Shown one piece after another: positions 25,923 through 37,475 of a stretch of 64,000 bases of DNA. Made by a program: the position numbers and the translations under genes. This DNA is from Pseudonocardia sp. SCN 73-27. GTDB lineage: Bacteria; Actinomycetota; Actinomycetes; Mycobacteriales; Pseudonocardiaceae. The stretch is taken from assembly GCA_001725415.1 (NCBI GenBank), contig MEGH01000054.1, positions 23,548-87,547 of the forward strand, read 5' to 3'. The notes under the pieces were generated by a model, which worked only from the letters and a program-made list of their open reading frames with translations, was not told where the DNA came from and ran no database searches. Numbering within the stretch: position 1 is the stretch's first letter; each line of letters opens with the position of its first letter.

Positions 25923-27221
25923 TCAGGCCTGGACGCGCCCGACGACCGCGTCGACCACCGCGTCGAGCGCGACGGCCTCCTGGTCGCCGGAGCCGAGGTC
26001 CTTGACGCCGATCGTCCCGGCCTCGATGTCGCGCTCGCCCAGGACCAGCGCGAACCGCGCACCGGATCGGTCGGCGGACTTCATCGCACCCTTGAGGCCG
26101 CGGCCGCCGTAGGAGACGTCGACGCGGACCCCGGCCCGCCGCAGCTCGGCGGCGACGACGACGAGCCGGTTCAGCGCGTCGTCGCCCAGCGGCACGCAGA
26201 AGACGTCCACGCGCGGCGCGTCGTCGATCGCGATGCCCTCGGCCCGACAGGCCAGCAGGGTGCGGTCGACACCGATGCCGAACCCGACACCCGACAGCGC
26301 TTGCCCGCCGAGGACCTCCATGAGCCCGTCGTAGCGGCCACCGCCGCCGATGCCGGACTGGGCGCCGAGGCCGTCGTGGACGAACTCGAACGTCGTCTTG
26401 GTGTAGTAGTCGAGGCCGCGGACCATCCGCGGGTTCTCGACGTAGGCCACGCCCAGGTCGTCGAGGTGGCGCTTCACCGCGGCGTGGTGCGCGGCCGAGG
26501 CGTCCGACAGGTGGTCGACGAGCAGCGGTGCGTCGTCGAGCAGCGCCCGGACCTCGGGACGCTTGTCGTCGAGCACGCGCAGCGGGTTGATCGCGGCGCG
26601 GTGGCGGGTGGCATCGTCGAGCGGCAGTCCGGCGAGGAACTCCTGGAGCCGCTCGCGGTAGGCGGGCCGGCAGTCGGCGTCGCCCAGCGAGGTCAGCTCC
26701 AGCCGGAAGCCGGTGAGGCCGAGCGAGCGGAAGCCCTCGTCGGCGATGGCGATGACCTCGGCGTCGAGCGCAGGGTCGTCGACACCGATGGCCTCGACGC
26801 CGACCTGCTGGAGCTGGCGGTAGCGGCCGGCCTGCGGGCGCTCGTAGCGGAAGAACGGTCCGGCGTAGCGCAGCTTGACGGGCAGGCCCTGGCGGTCGAG
26901 GCCGTGCTCGATGACGGCGCGGACGACGCCGGCGGTGCCCTCGGGGCGCAGCGTCACCGAGCGGTCGCCGCGGTCGGCGAAGGAGTACATCTCCTTGCTG
27001 ACGACGTCGGTCGACTCCCCCACGCCGCGGGCGTAGAGGCCGGTGTCCTCGAAGATCGGCAGCTCGATGTGGCCGTAGCCGGCGCGGTCGGCGGCGGCGA
27101 CGAGTGCGTCGCGGACGCGGACGAACCCGTCGGCGGGGAGGTACTCCGGGATGCCCTTGGGTGCCGCGAAGGGCTGTGCGCGGCCCTTCTCGGGCGCTGT
27201 CCCGGTGTCGGTGGCGGTCAC
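25923..27221 (-). CDS. hisS: Histidine--tRNA ligase
   Basis: 432 residues, normal length. Class II motifs: [26 protein letters not shown], motif 2 [32 protein letters not shown], His-specific [14 protein letters not shown] and [15 protein letters not shown], and motif 3 [17 protein letters not shown]-terminal anticodon-binding domain ends the protein ([16 protein letters not shown]). GTG 27221 overlaps the stop of the upstream MBL-fold gene by 4 bp. Same pairing as in mycobacteria (Rv2580c-Rv2581c). Confidence 0.97.
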   Translation of the reverse strand: MTATDTGTAPEKGRAQPFAAPKGIPEYLPADGFVRVRDALVAAADRAGYGHIELPIFEDTGLYARGVGESTDVVSKEMYSFADRGDRSVTLRPEGTAGVVRAVIEHGLDRQGLPVKLRYAGPFFRYERPQAGRYRQLQQVGVEAIGVDDPALDAEVIAIADEGFRSLGLTGFRLELTSLGDADCRPAYRERLQEFLAGLPLDDATRHRAAINPLRVLDDKRPEVRALLDDAPLLVDHLSDASAAHHAAVKRHLDDLGVAYVENPRMVRGLDYYTKTTFEFVHDGLGAQSGIGGGGRYDGLMEVLGGQALSGVGFGIGVDRTLLACRAEGIAIDDAPRVDVFCVPLGDDALNRLVVVAAELRRAGVRVDVSYGGRGLKGAMKSADRSGARFALVLGERDIEAGTIGVKDLGSGDQEAVALDAVVDAVVGRVQA

Positions 27222-27910
27222 ATTCCCCTCCGCGCGGGCGGCTGCTCGCCCAGGTCCTGCAGGAACGGGTTGGTGGCCCGCTCCCGGCCGATGGTGGTCG
27301 CCGGGCCGTGGCCGGGCAACACGAATCCGGAGTCGTCGCGCACGAGCAGCTTGTCGCGCACGCTGGCCAGCAGCTGCTGGTGCGACCCGCCCGGGAGGTC
27401 GGTGCGGCCGATCGAGCCGGCGAACAGGGTGTCGCCTGCGAGGATGACCTCGGTCCCGTCGTCGGACGGGGTGGTGAACACGACCGAGCCCTGCGTGTGG
27501 CCGGGCGTGTGGTCGACGCGCAGGGTCAGCCCGGCGAGCTCCAGGTCGGACCCGTCGGCGAGCAGCTCGACCGAGCGCGGCTCCCGCAGCTCGAGGCGGC
27601 CGCCGAAGAACGCCGCCGACTCCGCGGAGATGCCCTTCATCGGGTCGGCGAGCATGTCCCTGTCGTCGGGGTGGATCCAGGCGGGGATGTCGTTGCCGTC
27701 GCACACCGGGGCGACGCTGAACGTGTGGTCGAAGTGCCCGTGGGTGAGCAGGACCGCGACGGGGCTCAGCCGATGCTCGGCGAGCAACTCCTCGAGGGGC
27801 TCGACCGCGTCCTGTCCGGGGTCGACGACGATGCACGCCTCCCCCGCCGCGCGGGCGAGCACGTAGCAGTTGGTCTGGAAGGACCCGGCCGGAAAGCCTG
27901 CGACGAGCAC
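27218..27910 (-). CDS. MBL-fold metallo-hydrolase (glyoxalase II-like)
   Basis: 230 residues. Metal-binding THGHFDH at residues 56-62, further ligands in [10 protein letters not shown] and [16 protein letters not shown], and C-terminal [11 protein letters not shown]. These fit the hydroxyacylglutathione hydrolase-like group, YcbL/Rv2581c type. Actinobacteria lack glutathione, so the substrate is probably a mycothiol or other thioester; this is inferred. It overlaps hisS by 4 bp. Confidence 0.92.
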   Translation of the reverse strand: MLVAGFPAGSFQTNCYVLARAAGEACIVVDPGQDAVEPLEELLAEHRLSPVAVLLTHGHFDHTFSVAPVCDGNDIPAWIHPDDRDMLADPMKGISAESAAFFGGRLELREPRSVELLADGSDLELAGLTLRVDHTPGHTQGSVVFTTPSDDGTEVILAGDTLFAGSIGRTDLPGGSHQQLLASVRDKLLVRDDSGFVLPGHGPATTIGRERATNPFLQDLGEQPPARRGM

Positions 27911-28020
27911 ACGGGGAGCCTAGACGCCCGCCCAGGCTCCTCTCAGGCACGGTCGATAGGCTCGCCGCCTCCCGGCGCACCTGCAGCGCGCCGGAGGACC
28001 AGCCAGGAGGATGTACCGCG

Positions 28021-28824
28021 GTGGCGACGAACCAGATGCGACGCGAGGCTGCCAAGCGCAAGCTCGCCAGCCAGCAGAAGCGCCGGGCCGAGCAGGCTCG
28101 GCGTCGCAAGCAGGTCGCCACGATCACGACGGCCGTCGTCGTGGTGCTGGTCGTCGTCGGCGTCGTGCTGCTCACGACGATCGGCTCGGGCGGCGGGTCG
28201 TCGAGCGACCAGGCCGCGGCTCCGGCCACCGAGTGCAGCTACCCCGCCGAGACGGGCGCAGCCAAGCCGAACAACCCGCCGTCGACCGACTCCGTCCCCG
28301 ACACGGGCACGGTCGGCGTCTCACTGACCACCTCGGCCGGTCCGATCGGCCTGACGCTGGACCGCGCCGAGGCGCGCTGCACCGTCAACAGCTTCACGAG
28401 CCTGGTGAGCCAGAAGTACTACGACGACACCGTCTGCCACCGGCTCACCACCGGCGAGGGCCTGAAGGTCCTGCAGTGCGGTGACCCGACCGGCACCGGC
28501 CAGGGCGGGCCGGGCTACACGATCCCCGACGAGCCGCCGACCAACCTCGCTCCCGCAGCGGGCGGAAGTGGTGCGGTCGTCTACCCGCGCGGCACGGTCG
28601 CCATGGCGAAGACCGCGGCCCCGAACTCGGGCGGCAGCCAGTTCTTCCTGGTCTACGGCGACTCGACGCTGCCGCCGGACTACACGGTCTTCGGCACCGT
28701 CGACGCGGCGGGACTCGCGACGCTGGACAAGATCGCCGCGGCCGGCGACGACGGTTCCAACGGCACGGGCGACGGCAAGCCGAAGACCGAGGTCCGGATC
28801 GAGACCGCGACGCTCGCATCCTGA
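28021..28824 (+). CDS. Membrane-anchored peptidyl-prolyl cis-trans isomerase, cyclophilin type
   Basis: 267 residues. A basic helical N-terminus (about 30 residues) precedes one membrane helix ([22 protein letters not shown]), a Ser/Pro linker, then a cyclophilin domain from about residue 95 ([60 protein letters not shown]). Cyclophilin catalytic FHR appears as CHR, which is common in bacterial PpiB-type proteins. It is likely a fold catalyst outside the membrane, matching Rv2582 by position. GTG 28021 has GGAGG upstream at about 28005-28010. Convergent with relA. Confidence 0.93.
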   Translation: MATNQMRREAAKRKLASQQKRRAEQARRRKQVATITTAVVVVLVVVGVVLLTTIGSGGGSSSDQAAAPATECSYPAETGAAKPNNPPSTDSVPDTGTVGVSLTTSAGPIGLTLDRAEARCTVNSFTSLVSQKYYDDTVCHRLTTGEGLKVLQCGDPTGTGQGGPGYTIPDEPPTNLAPAAGGSGAVVYPRGTVAMAKTAAPNSGGSQFFLVYGDSTLPPDYTVFGTVDAAGLATLDKIAAAGDDGSNGTGDGKPKTEVRIETATLAS

Positions 28825-29163
28825 TCGCGACCCTCGCGGGTCTGCACGACGCGGGCGGCGGTGACGGCAGGGAACCCTCGCCGGTGCCGTGCCGTCCCGT
28901 GCGTCCTGCCAGGTCCCCGGGCCGAGGTCTCCCGACGAGGTCGACCCGTTGGCGCGCTGCAGGTCCGGGAGCCGTACCACCACTCTGGTCACGCGGTGTC
29001 GCCACAAGACCGCGACGCGGAACGCTGGAGAGCGACCCCGCCCGTCACACGAGTTGTCTTGCGTACCGCGCGTGGGCATTCGCCACGTGCGTCATTTGAT
29101 CGAGCAGAGCCGTCCGGGCCGGAGCGCCGAACCAGCGGAGCCCTGTGGTCGTGCGCAGCCGGA
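28825..29163. other. 339-bp convergent gap between cyclophilin gene and relA
   Basis: No coding region with the right third-position bias is seen. A short GACCC-TCGC-GGGTC hairpin at 28829-28842, five bases after the cyclophilin stop, is the only structured element and is weak for a terminator. The rest shows nothing recognisable. Confidence 0.5.
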
Positions 29164-31497
29164 TCAGCCCGCGGACGTCACGCGGTAGACGTCGTAGACG
29201 CCCTCGACGTTGCGGACCGTGCGCAGGAGGTGCCCGAGGTGCTTCGGGTCGCCCATCTCGAAGCTGAACCGCGACACCGCGACCCGGTCCCGCGACGTCG
29301 TCACCGACGCCGACAGGATGTTGACGCGCTCGTCGGCCAGCACCTTCGTGACGTCGGACAACAGCCGGTGCCGGTCGAGCGCCTCGACCTGGATGGCGAC
29401 GAGGAACACCGACCCGGGCGACACCGCCCAGGTGACGTCGACGAGGCGTTCCTCGCGGCTCTGCAGGTCGTGGGCGTTGGTGCAGTCGGTGCGGTGCACG
29501 CTGATGCCGCCGCCACGCGTCACGAAACCGAGGATGTCGTCGCCGGGCACGGGCGTGCAGCAGCGGGCGAGCTTGGTGTACATGTCGCCCGCGGAGCTGC
29601 CGTCGGGGTTGACGACCATGACGCCGGCGTCGCCGGTGGGCCTGCGCTGGCGGACCGTCGACGGGGTGGAGCGCTCGGCGAGCTCCTCCTCCGCGTCCTC
29701 CATGCCGCCGAGCAGGGCGACGAGGCGCTGCACGACGTGGCGGGCGCTGGCGTGACCCTCCCCGACCGCGGCGTAGAGCCCGGACAGGTCGGGGAAGTGC
29801 AGCTCGCGCGACAGGGCGGCCATGGAGTCGGGCGAGGCGAGCCGCTGCAGCGGCATCCCGGTGCGGCGCGCCTCACGGGTGATGGCGTCCTTGCCGGCCT
29901 CGATGGCCTCTTCGCGACGTTCCTTGGCGAACCAATGCTTGATCTTGGTCTTGGCCCGCGGCGAGGCGACGAACGACAGCCAGTCGCGGCTCGGGCCCGC
30001 GCCCTCGGCCTTGGAGGTGAAGATCTCGACGACGTCGCCCGACTCCAGGGTCCGTTCGAGCGCGACGAGCCGGCCGTTGACGCGCGAGCCGATGCACCGG
30101 TTCCCGACCTCGGTGTGCACGGCGTAGGCGAGGTCGACCGGCGTCGACCCGGTGGGCAGCGTGACGACGTCGCCCTTCGGGGTGAAGACGAAGATCTCCT
30201 GCGACGCCAGGTCGAACCGCAGCGACTCGAGGAAGTCGCCGGGGTCGGCGGCCTCACGCTGCCAGTCGAGCAGCTGGCGCATCCACGACATCTCGTCGAT
30301 CTCGACGGTTCCCTGGGCCGCGTTGGAGCCCTTGGTCTCCTTGTAGCGCCAGTGCGCAGCGATGCCGTACTCGGCGGTGCGGTGCATCTCGCGGGTGCGG
30401 ATCTGCACCTCGAGCGGCTTGCCGTCGGGACCGATCACGGTGGTGTGCAACGACTGGTACACGCCGAAGCGGGGCTGGGCGATGTAGTCCTTGAACCGGC
30501 CCGGCATCGGCTGCCACAGGGCGTGGACCATGCCCATCGCGGCGTAGCAGTCGCGCACCTCGTCGACGAGCACGCGGACCCCGACGAGGTCGTGGATGTC
30601 GTCGAAGTCGCGGCCCTTGACGATCATCTTGCGGTAGATCGAGTAGTAGTGCTTGGGGCGGCCCTCGACGGTCGCGGCGATCCGCGCGCCCTCGAGCTGC
30701 TGCATGACCTCGTCGATGACCTGCTTGAGGTAGGTGTCGCGCGACGGCGCCCGGGTGGCGACGAGCCGCACGATCTCCTCGTACTTCTTGGGGTGCAGGA
30801 TCGCGAACGACAGGTCCTCGAGCTCCCACTTGACCGTCGCCATGCCGAGGCGGTGCGCGAGCGGCGCCATCACCTCGAGGGTCTCGCGGGCCTTCTTGGC
30901 CTGCTTCTCCGGCGGCAGGAAGCGCATGGTGCGCATGTTGTGCAGCCGGTCGGACAGCTTGATGACCAGCACGCGGGGGTCGCGGGCCATCGCGACGACC
31001 ATCTTGCGGATCGTCTCGGCCTCGGCGGCCGACCCGAACTCGACCTTGTCGAGCTTGGTGACGCCGTCGACGAGGTGCGCGACCTCCTCACCGAAGTCGG
31101 TGGAGAGCCGGTCGAGGGAGTAGTCGGTGTCCTCGACCGTGTCGTGCAGCAGCGCCGCGACCAGCGTCGTCGTGTCCATGCCCAGCTCGGCCAGGATCGT
31201 GGCGACGGCCAGCGGGTGGGTGATGTACGGGTCGCCCGACTTGCGCTTCTGGTGGGCGTGCTTGGCCTCTGCGACGTCGTAGGCGCTCTGCAGCAGCCCG
31301 AGGTCGGCATTGGGGTGCATGGTGCGGTGCACGGTCGCCAGCGGCTCGAGGACCGGTTTGACGATCGCGACGCGCTGCGGGGTCATCCTGCGGGCGATAC
31401 GAGCCCGGACGCGCCGAGTCGCCGATGGCTTCGTCACCGCCGCGCCGGGGCCCTCGGGACCGGGGACCGGCGGTGCGGCCGGCTGCAGATCCGTCAT
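29164..31497 (-). CDS. relA: Bifunctional (p)ppGpp synthetase/hydrolase RelA (Rsh)
   Basis: 777 residues, typical Rsh. The HD hydrolase domain has His118-Asp119 (LLHDTVEDT) and [10 protein letters not shown]. The synthetase domain has [41 protein letters not shown] and [28 protein letters not shown] ([28 protein letters not shown]), zinc-finger/RIS ([17 protein letters not shown]) and C-terminal ACT domains follow. It makes and removes (p)ppGpp at the ribosome in starvation. 46 bp downstream of apt, the usual actinobacterial order. Confidence 0.97.
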   Translation of the reverse strand: MTDLQPAAPPVPGPEGPGAAVTKPSATRRVRARIARRMTPQRVAIVKPVLEPLATVHRTMHPNADLGLLQSAYDVAEAKHAHQKRKSGDPYITHPLAVATILAELGMDTTTLVAALLHDTVEDTDYSLDRLSTDFGEEVAHLVDGVTKLDKVEFGSAAEAETIRKMVVAMARDPRVLVIKLSDRLHNMRTMRFLPPEKQAKKARETLEVMAPLAHRLGMATVKWELEDLSFAILHPKKYEEIVRLVATRAPSRDTYLKQVIDEVMQQLEGARIAATVEGRPKHYYSIYRKMIVKGRDFDDIHDLVGVRVLVDEVRDCYAAMGMVHALWQPMPGRFKDYIAQPRFGVYQSLHTTVIGPDGKPLEVQIRTREMHRTAEYGIAAHWRYKETKGSNAAQGTVEIDEMSWMRQLLDWQREAADPGDFLESLRFDLASQEIFVFTPKGDVVTLPTGSTPVDLAYAVHTEVGNRCIGSRVNGRLVALERTLESGDVVEIFTSKAEGAGPSRDWLSFVASPRAKTKIKHWFAKERREEAIEAGKDAITREARRTGMPLQRLASPDSMAALSRELHFPDLSGLYAAVGEGHASARHVVQRLVALLGGMEDAEEELAERSTPSTVRQRRPTGDAGVMVVNPDGSSAGDMYTKLARCCTPVPGDDILGFVTRGGGISVHRTDCTNAHDLQSREERLVDVTWAVSPGSVFLVAIQVEALDRHRLLSDVTKVLADERVNILSASVTTSRDRVAVSRFSFEMGDPKHLGHLLRTVRNVEGVYDVYRVTSAG

Positions 31498-31543
31498 GCG
31501 CGCTCCACCTCGAGAAGGATAACCCCCGCGTCCGCGCCGGGCC

Positions 31544-32107
31544 TCAGTACGTCAGCAGCGAGTGGACCTCGATGTCGCGCAACGTGGCGCGCCCGCCGAG
31601 GGCCGCGAGCTCGACGAGCGTCCCGAACCCGGTGACGGTCGCCCCGACGTCGCCGAGCAGTGCGCACGTCGCGGCCGCGGTCCCACCGGTGGCCAGCACG
31701 TCGTCGACGACGAACACCCGCGCCCCGGAGGCGACGACGCCCTCCGGGAGCTCGAGGGTGGCCTCGCCGTACTCGAGGGCGTAGCTGCGGCTCGCGGCGA
31801 CGCGCGGCAGCTTGCCCGCCTTGCGCACCGGGACCACGCCGACACCCGCGACGACGGCCACCGCGGACCCGATGAGGAACCCACGGGCCTCGACACCGGC
31901 GACCAGGTCGGCGTCGCCGACGAGGGCCGCGAGCTCGGTGGCGACGATCGTGAGCGCCTCGGCATCGGCCAGAACGGGGGTGATGTCGCGGAACAGCACC
32001 CCGGGCTCGGGGAAGTCGGGCACGTCGCGGACCAGGCCGGCGACCTGCGAGAGCCGCTCGGCGGTCTCCCGGTCGTCGCCCCAGCCATCGGCCGGCTGTG
32101 CCGTCAT
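31544..32107 (-). CDS. apt: Adenine phosphoribosyltransferase
   Basis: 187 residues. [40 protein letters not shown], and the PRPP motif [16 protein letters not shown] are all present. It salvages adenine to AMP. The stretch [22 protein letters not shown] matches the hood region of the family. ATG 32107 overlaps the secF stop by 4 bp, so it is translated with secF; relA follows. Confidence 0.95.
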   Translation of the reverse strand: MTAQPADGWGDDRETAERLSQVAGLVRDVPDFPEPGVLFRDITPVLADAEALTIVATELAALVGDADLVAGVEARGFLIGSAVAVVAGVGVVPVRKAGKLPRVAASRSYALEYGEATLELPEGVVASGARVFVVDDVLATGGTAAATCALLGDVGATVTGFGTLVELAALGGRATLRDIEVHSLLTY

Positions 32108-33387
32108 CGCCTGCGCTGCTTCCCGGACGGCTGCCCGGTGGGTCTGCCGGACTTGCCCGTCGGCCGCCCGCTCCCGCCACCCTGAGGGCGACGCTGGGCG
32201 CGGGCAGGGGTACCGGCCGCGGCTGCCACCGCGCGTTCCCGGCGAAGCTCCCGTGCGACCGACTCCTCGTCGGTGGCGTCGAGCTCGTCGTCGTCCACGG
32301 TTCCGTCGGAGGTACCCGCCTTGGCCGCCCGCGCCCGGCGCGCGTACACGCGTTCGGCCTGCTTGCGGAACCGCGGGTCGCGCATCTTGAGGTCGACCAG
32401 CAGCGGCGTGGCCAGCATCAGCGAGGACAGCGCACCCGCCACGATGCCGACGAGCTGTACCAGCGCCAGGTCGGCCAGCGTGCCGACGCCCAGCAGCCCG
32501 ACACCGACGACCATCAGGCCGAGCACGGGCAGCACCGCGATGAGCGAGGTGTTGATGGAGCGCATCAACGTCTGGTTGAGCGCCAGGTTGGCGGCCTCGC
32601 CGTAGGTGCGTCGCGTCAGCCCCAGCAGCCCGCGGACGTTCTCACGCACCTTGTCGAACACGACGACCGTGTCGTACAGGGAGAACCCGAGGATCGTGAG
32701 CAGGCCGATCACCGTGGCCGGCGTGACCTCGAACCCGACGAGGGAGTAGATGCCGGCGGTGACGATGACGTCGTGCAGCAGCGCGATGAGCGCCGCCACC
32801 GCCATCGCACGTTCGAAGTAGAACGCCAGGAACAACGTCACCAGCACCAGGAACACGGCGAGCGCGATGATCGCCTGCCTGGTGATCTGCCCGCCCCAGA
32901 TGCCACTGACCGCGCTGTCGCTGATGGCCTGCGCGGACGGTGTGCCGTCGGGCCCGAGCGGCTGGAACGACTGGAACAGGGCGTCCTTGAGCGCGATCGT
33001 CTGGGCCTGGTCCAGCGGCTCGGACCGCAGCTGGATCGTCGCCGCCGCGCCCGTCCCGGCCGTCTGCACCGACGCCGGTTCCTGGCCGATGCTGCGCTGG
33101 TAGACGTCGGAGACCTGCTGGGTGGAGATCGGGCCCGCCGCGCCGGTGGCGGAGAACTGGATCTTCGTGCCGCCGGTGAAGTCGATGCCGAGGTTGAAGC
33201 CGCGCAGCACGATCGACAGCAGGCAGACCAGCACGAGCGTGCCGAACGCGATGTACCAGATCTTGCGCTTGCCGACGATGTCGAACGCGCCGGTGCCGGT
33301 GTAGAGCCTGCTCAGCACGCTGCCGCGGGGCTTCGCAGCCTTCTGCGGGTTCTGCGTCGCGGTGGGCCTGGTGTCCTGCTGAGCCAC
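32104..33387 (-). CDS. secF: Protein translocase subunit SecF
   Basis: 427 residues. RND-type SecF with a first helix (IWYIAFGTLVLVCLLSIVLRG), the signature GIDFTGGTKIQF, a periplasmic domain, then five helices with LLHDVIVTAGIYSLVG and GFSLYDTVVVFDKVRENVR. A long basic and Gly/Arg-rich cytoplasmic tail of about 75 residues ends in GGSGRPTGKSGRPTGQ, as in other actinobacteria. It pairs with SecD to use the proton gradient for Sec export. 1 bp after secD. Confidence 0.96.
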   Translation of the reverse strand: MAQQDTRPTATQNPQKAAKPRGSVLSRLYTGTGAFDIVGKRKIWYIAFGTLVLVCLLSIVLRGFNLGIDFTGGTKIQFSATGAAGPISTQQVSDVYQRSIGQEPASVQTAGTGAAATIQLRSEPLDQAQTIALKDALFQSFQPLGPDGTPSAQAISDSAVSGIWGGQITRQAIIALAVFLVLVTLFLAFYFERAMAVAALIALLHDVIVTAGIYSLVGFEVTPATVIGLLTILGFSLYDTVVVFDKVRENVRGLLGLTRRTYGEAANLALNQTLMRSINTSLIAVLPVLGLMVVGVGLLGVGTLADLALVQLVGIVAGALSSLMLATPLLVDLKMRDPRFRKQAERVYARRARAAKAGTSDGTVDDDELDATDEESVARELRRERAVAAAAGTPARAQRRPQGGGSGRPTGKSGRPTGQPSGKQRRR

Positions 33388-33388
33388 G

Positions 33389-35149
33389 TCAGGCCCCCTT
33401 CCCGGCCGTGGCGGCCGCCCGCCGACGTTCGGCGCCGATCTTCGCCACGCTGCCCAGGCCCGAGAGGGCGGGGCTGGAGAACACCTTCGAGTTCGACGCC
33501 AGCGCCACGAGCGGGTGCGTCACCAGGAACACGACGAGCAGGTCGAGCACGGTCGACATGCCGAGGGTGAACGCGAAGCCCTTCACCTGGCCGACGGCCA
33601 GGATGTAGAGCACCGCGGAGGCGAGGAAGCTGACCGCGTCGGCCGACAGGATCGTGCGCCGGGCGCGGACCCAGCCGCGCGGCACCGCCGCCCGGAACGA
33701 TCTGCCCTCGCGCATCTCGTCCTTGAGCCGTTCGAAGAAGATGACGAACGAGTCGGCCGTGATGCCGATGGCGACGATGAACCCGGCGACGCCCGCGAGG
33801 TCGAGCGTCAGCCCCACCCATCTGCCGAGCAGCACCAGGACCGCGTAGACGACCAGTCCCGACAGGACCAGCGACAGGATCGTCAGCACGCCGAGGATCC
33901 GGTAGTAGAACAGGCAGTACACGAACACGAGGGCGAGCCCGATGGCGCCTGCGATGAGGCCGGCCTCCAGCGACGCCGTGCCGAGGGTCGCCGAGATCGT
34001 CTCGGCCTGCGAGGACTGGAACGACAGCGGCAGCGAGCCGTAGCGCAGGATGCCGGCGAGGTCCTGGGCGCGCTGCTGGTTGAAGTTGCCGCTGACCTCG
34101 GTGGCGCCGAAGATCGGCTGGTTGATCGTCGGGGCCGACACGACCTGGCCGTCGAGCACGAACGCGGCTTCCTTGCCGACGTTCTGGCTCGTGAAGTCAC
34201 CCCACTTCGTGGCCGCGGCGGACTTGAAGGTCAGGCTGACGACCCAGTCGACACTGTTCTGGTTCTGCCCGGCCTGTGCGTTGTCGATGTCGGTGCCCTC
34301 GATCAGTGTGGCGTCGAGGATGTACTTCGCCTGGCCGTCCTCGCTGCACGCGACGAGCGGCAGTGCGGGGTCGTCGTAGCCGAGCAGCGGGTCCTGCTTG
34401 GAGCAGTCGAGCGCGGCGAGTGCTGCCTGCAGCGTCGCCGGGTCGGTGCTCTGCCGGGTCGCCTTGGCCTGGTCGACCGCCGCCTTCAGGGCCGGGTCGA
34501 CCGGCTCGGACGCGGTGCCGCCACCACCCGGGGTGGCGGGAGCCTGCGGGGCGCCGGTGCCGGGCGTCGGCGGCGGTGTCTGCTGGGCCGGCAGCGGCGT
34601 CGAGTACGACACCGGCGCGACGGCGCCGTGCGATGTGTCGAGCGCACCCATGCCCTGCGGCCGGCCGGTGGCCGGGGCGCCGGAACCGGTGCCGGTCCCG
34701 TCCTGACCGGTGCCGCCCTGGCCGGCCGTACCGCCCGGGGTGCTGGGCGCCCCGCCCGCTGCCGGGCCGGCGGCCGCGGACTGCAGAACTGGCCGGATCC
34801 GCAGCTGGGCCGTCTGCCCGAGGGACTTCGCCTCGTCACCGCCGTTGCCGGGGACGGTGATGTTGATGTTCGTCCCGTCGAGGACGACCTCGGCGCCGCT
34901 CACGCCGAGCCCGTTCACCCGCCGTTCGATGATCTCCTGGGCCTGCACCAGCTGGTCACGAGGTGGGTCCCCACCCGTCGTCGTCCGTGCGGTGAGCGTC
35001 ACCTGGGTGCCGCCCTGCAGGTCGATCCCCAGCTTGGGGGTTGCCTTCCCGTCGCCGGTGAAGAACACCAGTGCGTACAGGACGACGACGATCCCGACGA
35101 ATGACGCCAGGTACCGCCAGGGGCGGATGCGCCCCGGGGTGGTTGCCAC
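33389..35149 (-). CDS. secD: Protein translocase subunit SecD
   Basis: 586 residues. N-terminal helix, LGIDLQGGTQVTLTA, periplasmic P1 region with QAQEIIERRVNGLGVSGAEV, an inserted Pro/Gly/Thr-rich stretch of about 70 residues (typical of actinobacteria), then the SecD domain DGQVVSAPTINQPIFG and six-helix RND part with GITADSFVIFFERLKDEMREG. Works with SecF and YajC at the SecYEG channel. 98 bp after yajC. Confidence 0.96.
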   Translation of the reverse strand: MATTPGRIRPWRYLASFVGIVVVLYALVFFTGDGKATPKLGIDLQGGTQVTLTARTTTGGDPPRDQLVQAQEIIERRVNGLGVSGAEVVLDGTNINITVPGNGGDEAKSLGQTAQLRIRPVLQSAAAGPAAGGAPSTPGGTAGQGGTGQDGTGTGSGAPATGRPQGMGALDTSHGAVAPVSYSTPLPAQQTPPPTPGTGAPQAPATPGGGGTASEPVDPALKAAVDQAKATRQSTDPATLQAALAALDCSKQDPLLGYDDPALPLVACSEDGQAKYILDATLIEGTDIDNAQAGQNQNSVDWVVSLTFKSAAATKWGDFTSQNVGKEAAFVLDGQVVSAPTINQPIFGATEVSGNFNQQRAQDLAGILRYGSLPLSFQSSQAETISATLGTASLEAGLIAGAIGLALVFVYCLFYYRILGVLTILSLVLSGLVVYAVLVLLGRWVGLTLDLAGVAGFIVAIGITADSFVIFFERLKDEMREGRSFRAAVPRGWVRARRTILSADAVSFLASAVLYILAVGQVKGFAFTLGMSTVLDLLVVFLVTHPLVALASNSKVFSSPALSGLGSVAKIGAERRRAAATAGKGA

Positions 35150-35247
35150 GTACAGGTCTCCAGAGGTAGCCGGGCACCGACGTCCGGGGCCCGGGCGGGC
35201 GGCCCTGTGCGCCGATCAGGTGGATCGGCGCGGCCGCCCTCGGGTCG

Positions 35248-35715
35248 TCAGTTGCGCGAGCCCGGCGTGCCGCCCGTCTGGGCGTCGTCGTCGGTGGAAC
35301 CGGCCGTGCCGTTGGTGCTGGTGCCGGCGGTGCCGTTGGAGGCGGCGCCACCGGTGGGCGTGGCGTCGGTGTTCTTCTCCAGCGACGGGGACGTCGGCTC
35401 GGCCGGGGCGGACGGGATGACGTCGTCCCCGGTCAGCTCCGACGCGTCGTCGGGGGTGGTGTCGACCTTGTCGCGGACCGCGGCACGCAGCCACGTCGTG
35501 ACGACGCCGTCGGCGATCTCGAGGTCGATCGTGTCCTCGTAGGAGGCGTCGACGACCGTGGCACGCAGGCCGGACGTCGTGGTGACGACGTCGCCGACCT
35601 CGAGAGCGGCCTGGAGGCGCTGGGTCTCCTGCATCTGCCGGCGCTGCTTGCGCCCGGACAGGAAGATCGGGATGAACAGCAGGAGGATGAGCAGGGGAAA
35701 GAGCAGCGTTTCCAT
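35248..35715 (-). CDS. yajC: Preprotein translocase subunit YajC
   Basis: 155 residues. METLLFPLLILLLFIPIFLSGRKQRRQMQETQRLQAALEVGDVVTTTSGLRATV is the complete YajC core. A C-terminal acidic then Thr/Gly/Asn-rich tail of about 60 residues has GTAGTSTNGTAGS-like repeats. ATG 35715 is the conserved start. First of the yajC-secD-secF-apt-relA run. Confidence 0.93.
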   Translation of the reverse strand: METLLFPLLILLLFIPIFLSGRKQRRQMQETQRLQAALEVGDVVTTTSGLRATVVDASYEDTIDLEIADGVVTTWLRAAVRDKVDTTPDDASELTGDDVIPSAPAEPTSPSLEKNTDATPTGGAASNGTAGTSTNGTAGSTDDDAQTGGTPGSRN

Positions 35716-35803
35716 GATCTTCTGAGATCTCCGTATCTTCGCAGGTCGGCCCGAGTCTGCCAGCACCGCGGATCGCGCGACGCCGCGGCCTCGACCGCCT
35801 CGT

Positions 35804-36856
35804 TCAGAACAACGCCTGGGACGCCTGACCGGTGACGTCTGGAGGAGGGACCATCCCCAGATGGGCCCATGCCGCGGCGGTCGCGACCCGGCCCCTCGGC
35901 GTGCGGGCCAGCATGCCTGCGCGCACAAGATACGGCTCGCAGACCTCCTCGACGGTACCGGGTTCCTCGCCGACCGCCACGGCCAAGGTTGAGATACCCA
36001 CCGGACCCCCGCCGAACGACCTGACCAGCGCCGACAGGACCGCGCGGTCCAGCCGGTCGAGGCCGAGCTCGTCGACGTCGTACACCGCGAGCGCCTCACG
36101 GGCCACGTCGAGGGTGACCGCACCGTCGGCGCGGACCTCGGCGAAGTCACGGACCCGGCGCAGCAGCCGGTTCGCGATGCGGGGCGTCCCCCGGGAGCGG
36201 CGGGCGATCTCGACGGCGCCGTCCGGACGCAGGTCGACCCCGAGGATGACCGCGGCCCGGCGCAGCACCAGCTCCAGCTCGCCTGCGTCGTAGAACTCCA
36301 TGTGGCCGGTGAAACCGAACCGGTCGCGCAGCGGCCCGGTCAGCGCGCCGGACCGCGTCGTGGCCCCGACCAGCGTGAACGGGGCGATGTCGAGCGGGAT
36401 CGACGTGGCCCCGGGCCCCTTGCCGACGACGACGTCGACCCGGAAGTCCTCCATCGCGAGGTAGAGCATCTCCTCGGCGGGACGGGCGATGCGGTGGATC
36501 TCGTCGATGAACAGGACGTCGCCGGGCATCAGGTTGGACAGCATCGCCGCGAGGTCGCCCGCGCGTTCCAGAGCCGGCCCGGACGTCAGCCGGATGGCCG
36601 CGCCGAGCTCGGCCGCGACGATCATCGACAGGCTGGTCTTGCCCAGCCCGGGTGGGCCCGACAGCAGGATGTGATCGGGCGGGGCGCCGCGGCGCCGGGC
36701 GCCTTCGAGGACGAGCTCGAGCTGCTCACGCACGCGCGGCTGGCCGATGAACTCGTCGAGCCGCCGAGGCCGCAGCGAGCCCTCGACGTCGAGGTCTTCC
36801 TCGAGGACCTCGCCGGTGACGTCCCGGTCCGGCTCGTGGTCCTCCGCGGCGCTCAC
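35804..36856 (-). CDS. ruvB: Holliday junction branch migration helicase RuvB
   Basis: 350 residues. [25 protein letters not shown], Walker [21 protein letters not shown], Walker [11 protein letters not shown], sensor [20 protein letters not shown], arginine finger, [19 protein letters not shown] and the winged-helix C-terminus ([11 protein letters not shown]) are complete. Motor of the RuvABC resolvasome. 16 bp after ruvA. Confidence 0.98.
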   Translation of the reverse strand: MSAAEDHEPDRDVTGEVLEEDLDVEGSLRPRRLDEFIGQPRVREQLELVLEGARRRGAPPDHILLSGPPGLGKTSLSMIVAAELGAAIRLTSGPALERAGDLAAMLSNLMPGDVLFIDEIHRIARPAEEMLYLAMEDFRVDVVVGKGPGATSIPLDIAPFTLVGATTRSGALTGPLRDRFGFTGHMEFYDAGELELVLRRAAVILGVDLRPDGAVEIARRSRGTPRIANRLLRRVRDFAEVRADGAVTLDVAREALAVYDVDELGLDRLDRAVLSALVRSFGGGPVGISTLAVAVGEEPGTVEEVCEPYLVRAGMLARTPRGRVATAAAWAHLGMVPPPDVTGQASQALF

Positions 36857-36872
36857 GGGGTGGCCGCCCGGC

Positions 36873-37475
36873 TCACGTGCGGCCCAGCTGCGTCAGTGCC
36901 GCGCGCAGCAGCATCGACGGGTCGGCGTCGGGTGCGCCGGCGAGCACACCGTCGACGGCGGCCTCCGCGGGCTTGGCGGTGAAGCCCAGCCCGACGAGGG
37001 CCTCGACGACCTGGTCGCGGCGCGGGTTGCCGGTGACGAGAGGCGGTGCGTCGCCGTGTGCCACGGGAGCGGGGGCCACGACCTTGTCGCGCAGCTCGAC
37101 GACCAGCCGTTCCGCGCTCTTGCGCCCGACGCCGGGGATCCGGGTGAGCGTGGCCAGGTCGCCCTCGGACAGGGCCCGGCGCAGCGTGTCGGGGTCGAGC
37201 ACCGCGAGCGTGGCCAGTGCCAGCCGCGGGCCGACGCCGGTGACCGTCTGCAGCAGCACGAACAGCTCGCGTTCCTCGACGTCGGCGAACCCGTAGAGCG
37301 TCATCGAGTCCTCGCGGACGACGAGCAGCGTCGCGAGCCGGGCCTCGTGGCCGCGGCGCAGCCCGGCGAGTGTCGCCGGGGTCGCGTGGACGGCGTAGCC
37401 GACGCCGTTGCCGGCCTCGACGACCGCGTGGTCGAGCCCGATGGAGAGCACCTCGCCGCGGACGCTGGCGATCAT
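36873..37475 (-). CDS. ruvA: Holliday junction branch migration protein RuvA
   Basis: 200 residues. N-terminal OB fold [27 protein letters not shown], two helix-hairpin-helix motifs ([20 protein letters not shown] and [19 protein letters not shown]), acidic pin region, and C-terminal domain III ([23 protein letters not shown]) that contacts RuvB. The start overlaps the ruvC stop by 4 bp. Confidence 0.97.
   Translation of the reverse strand: MIASVRGEVLSIGLDHAVVEAGNGVGYAVHATPATLAGLRRGHEARLATLLVVREDSMTLYGFADVEERELFVLLQTVTGVGPRLALATLAVLDPDTLRRALSEGDLATLTRIPGVGRKSAERLVVELRDKVVAPAPVAHGDAPPLVTGNPRRDQVVEALVGLGFTAKPAEAAVDGVLAGAPDADPSMLLRAALTQLGRT

Noticed and set aside
28829-28842. GACCC-TCGC-GGGTC as a strong terminator for the cyclophilin gene
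   Set aside because: Only five base pairs and no T-run; noted only within the gap description.
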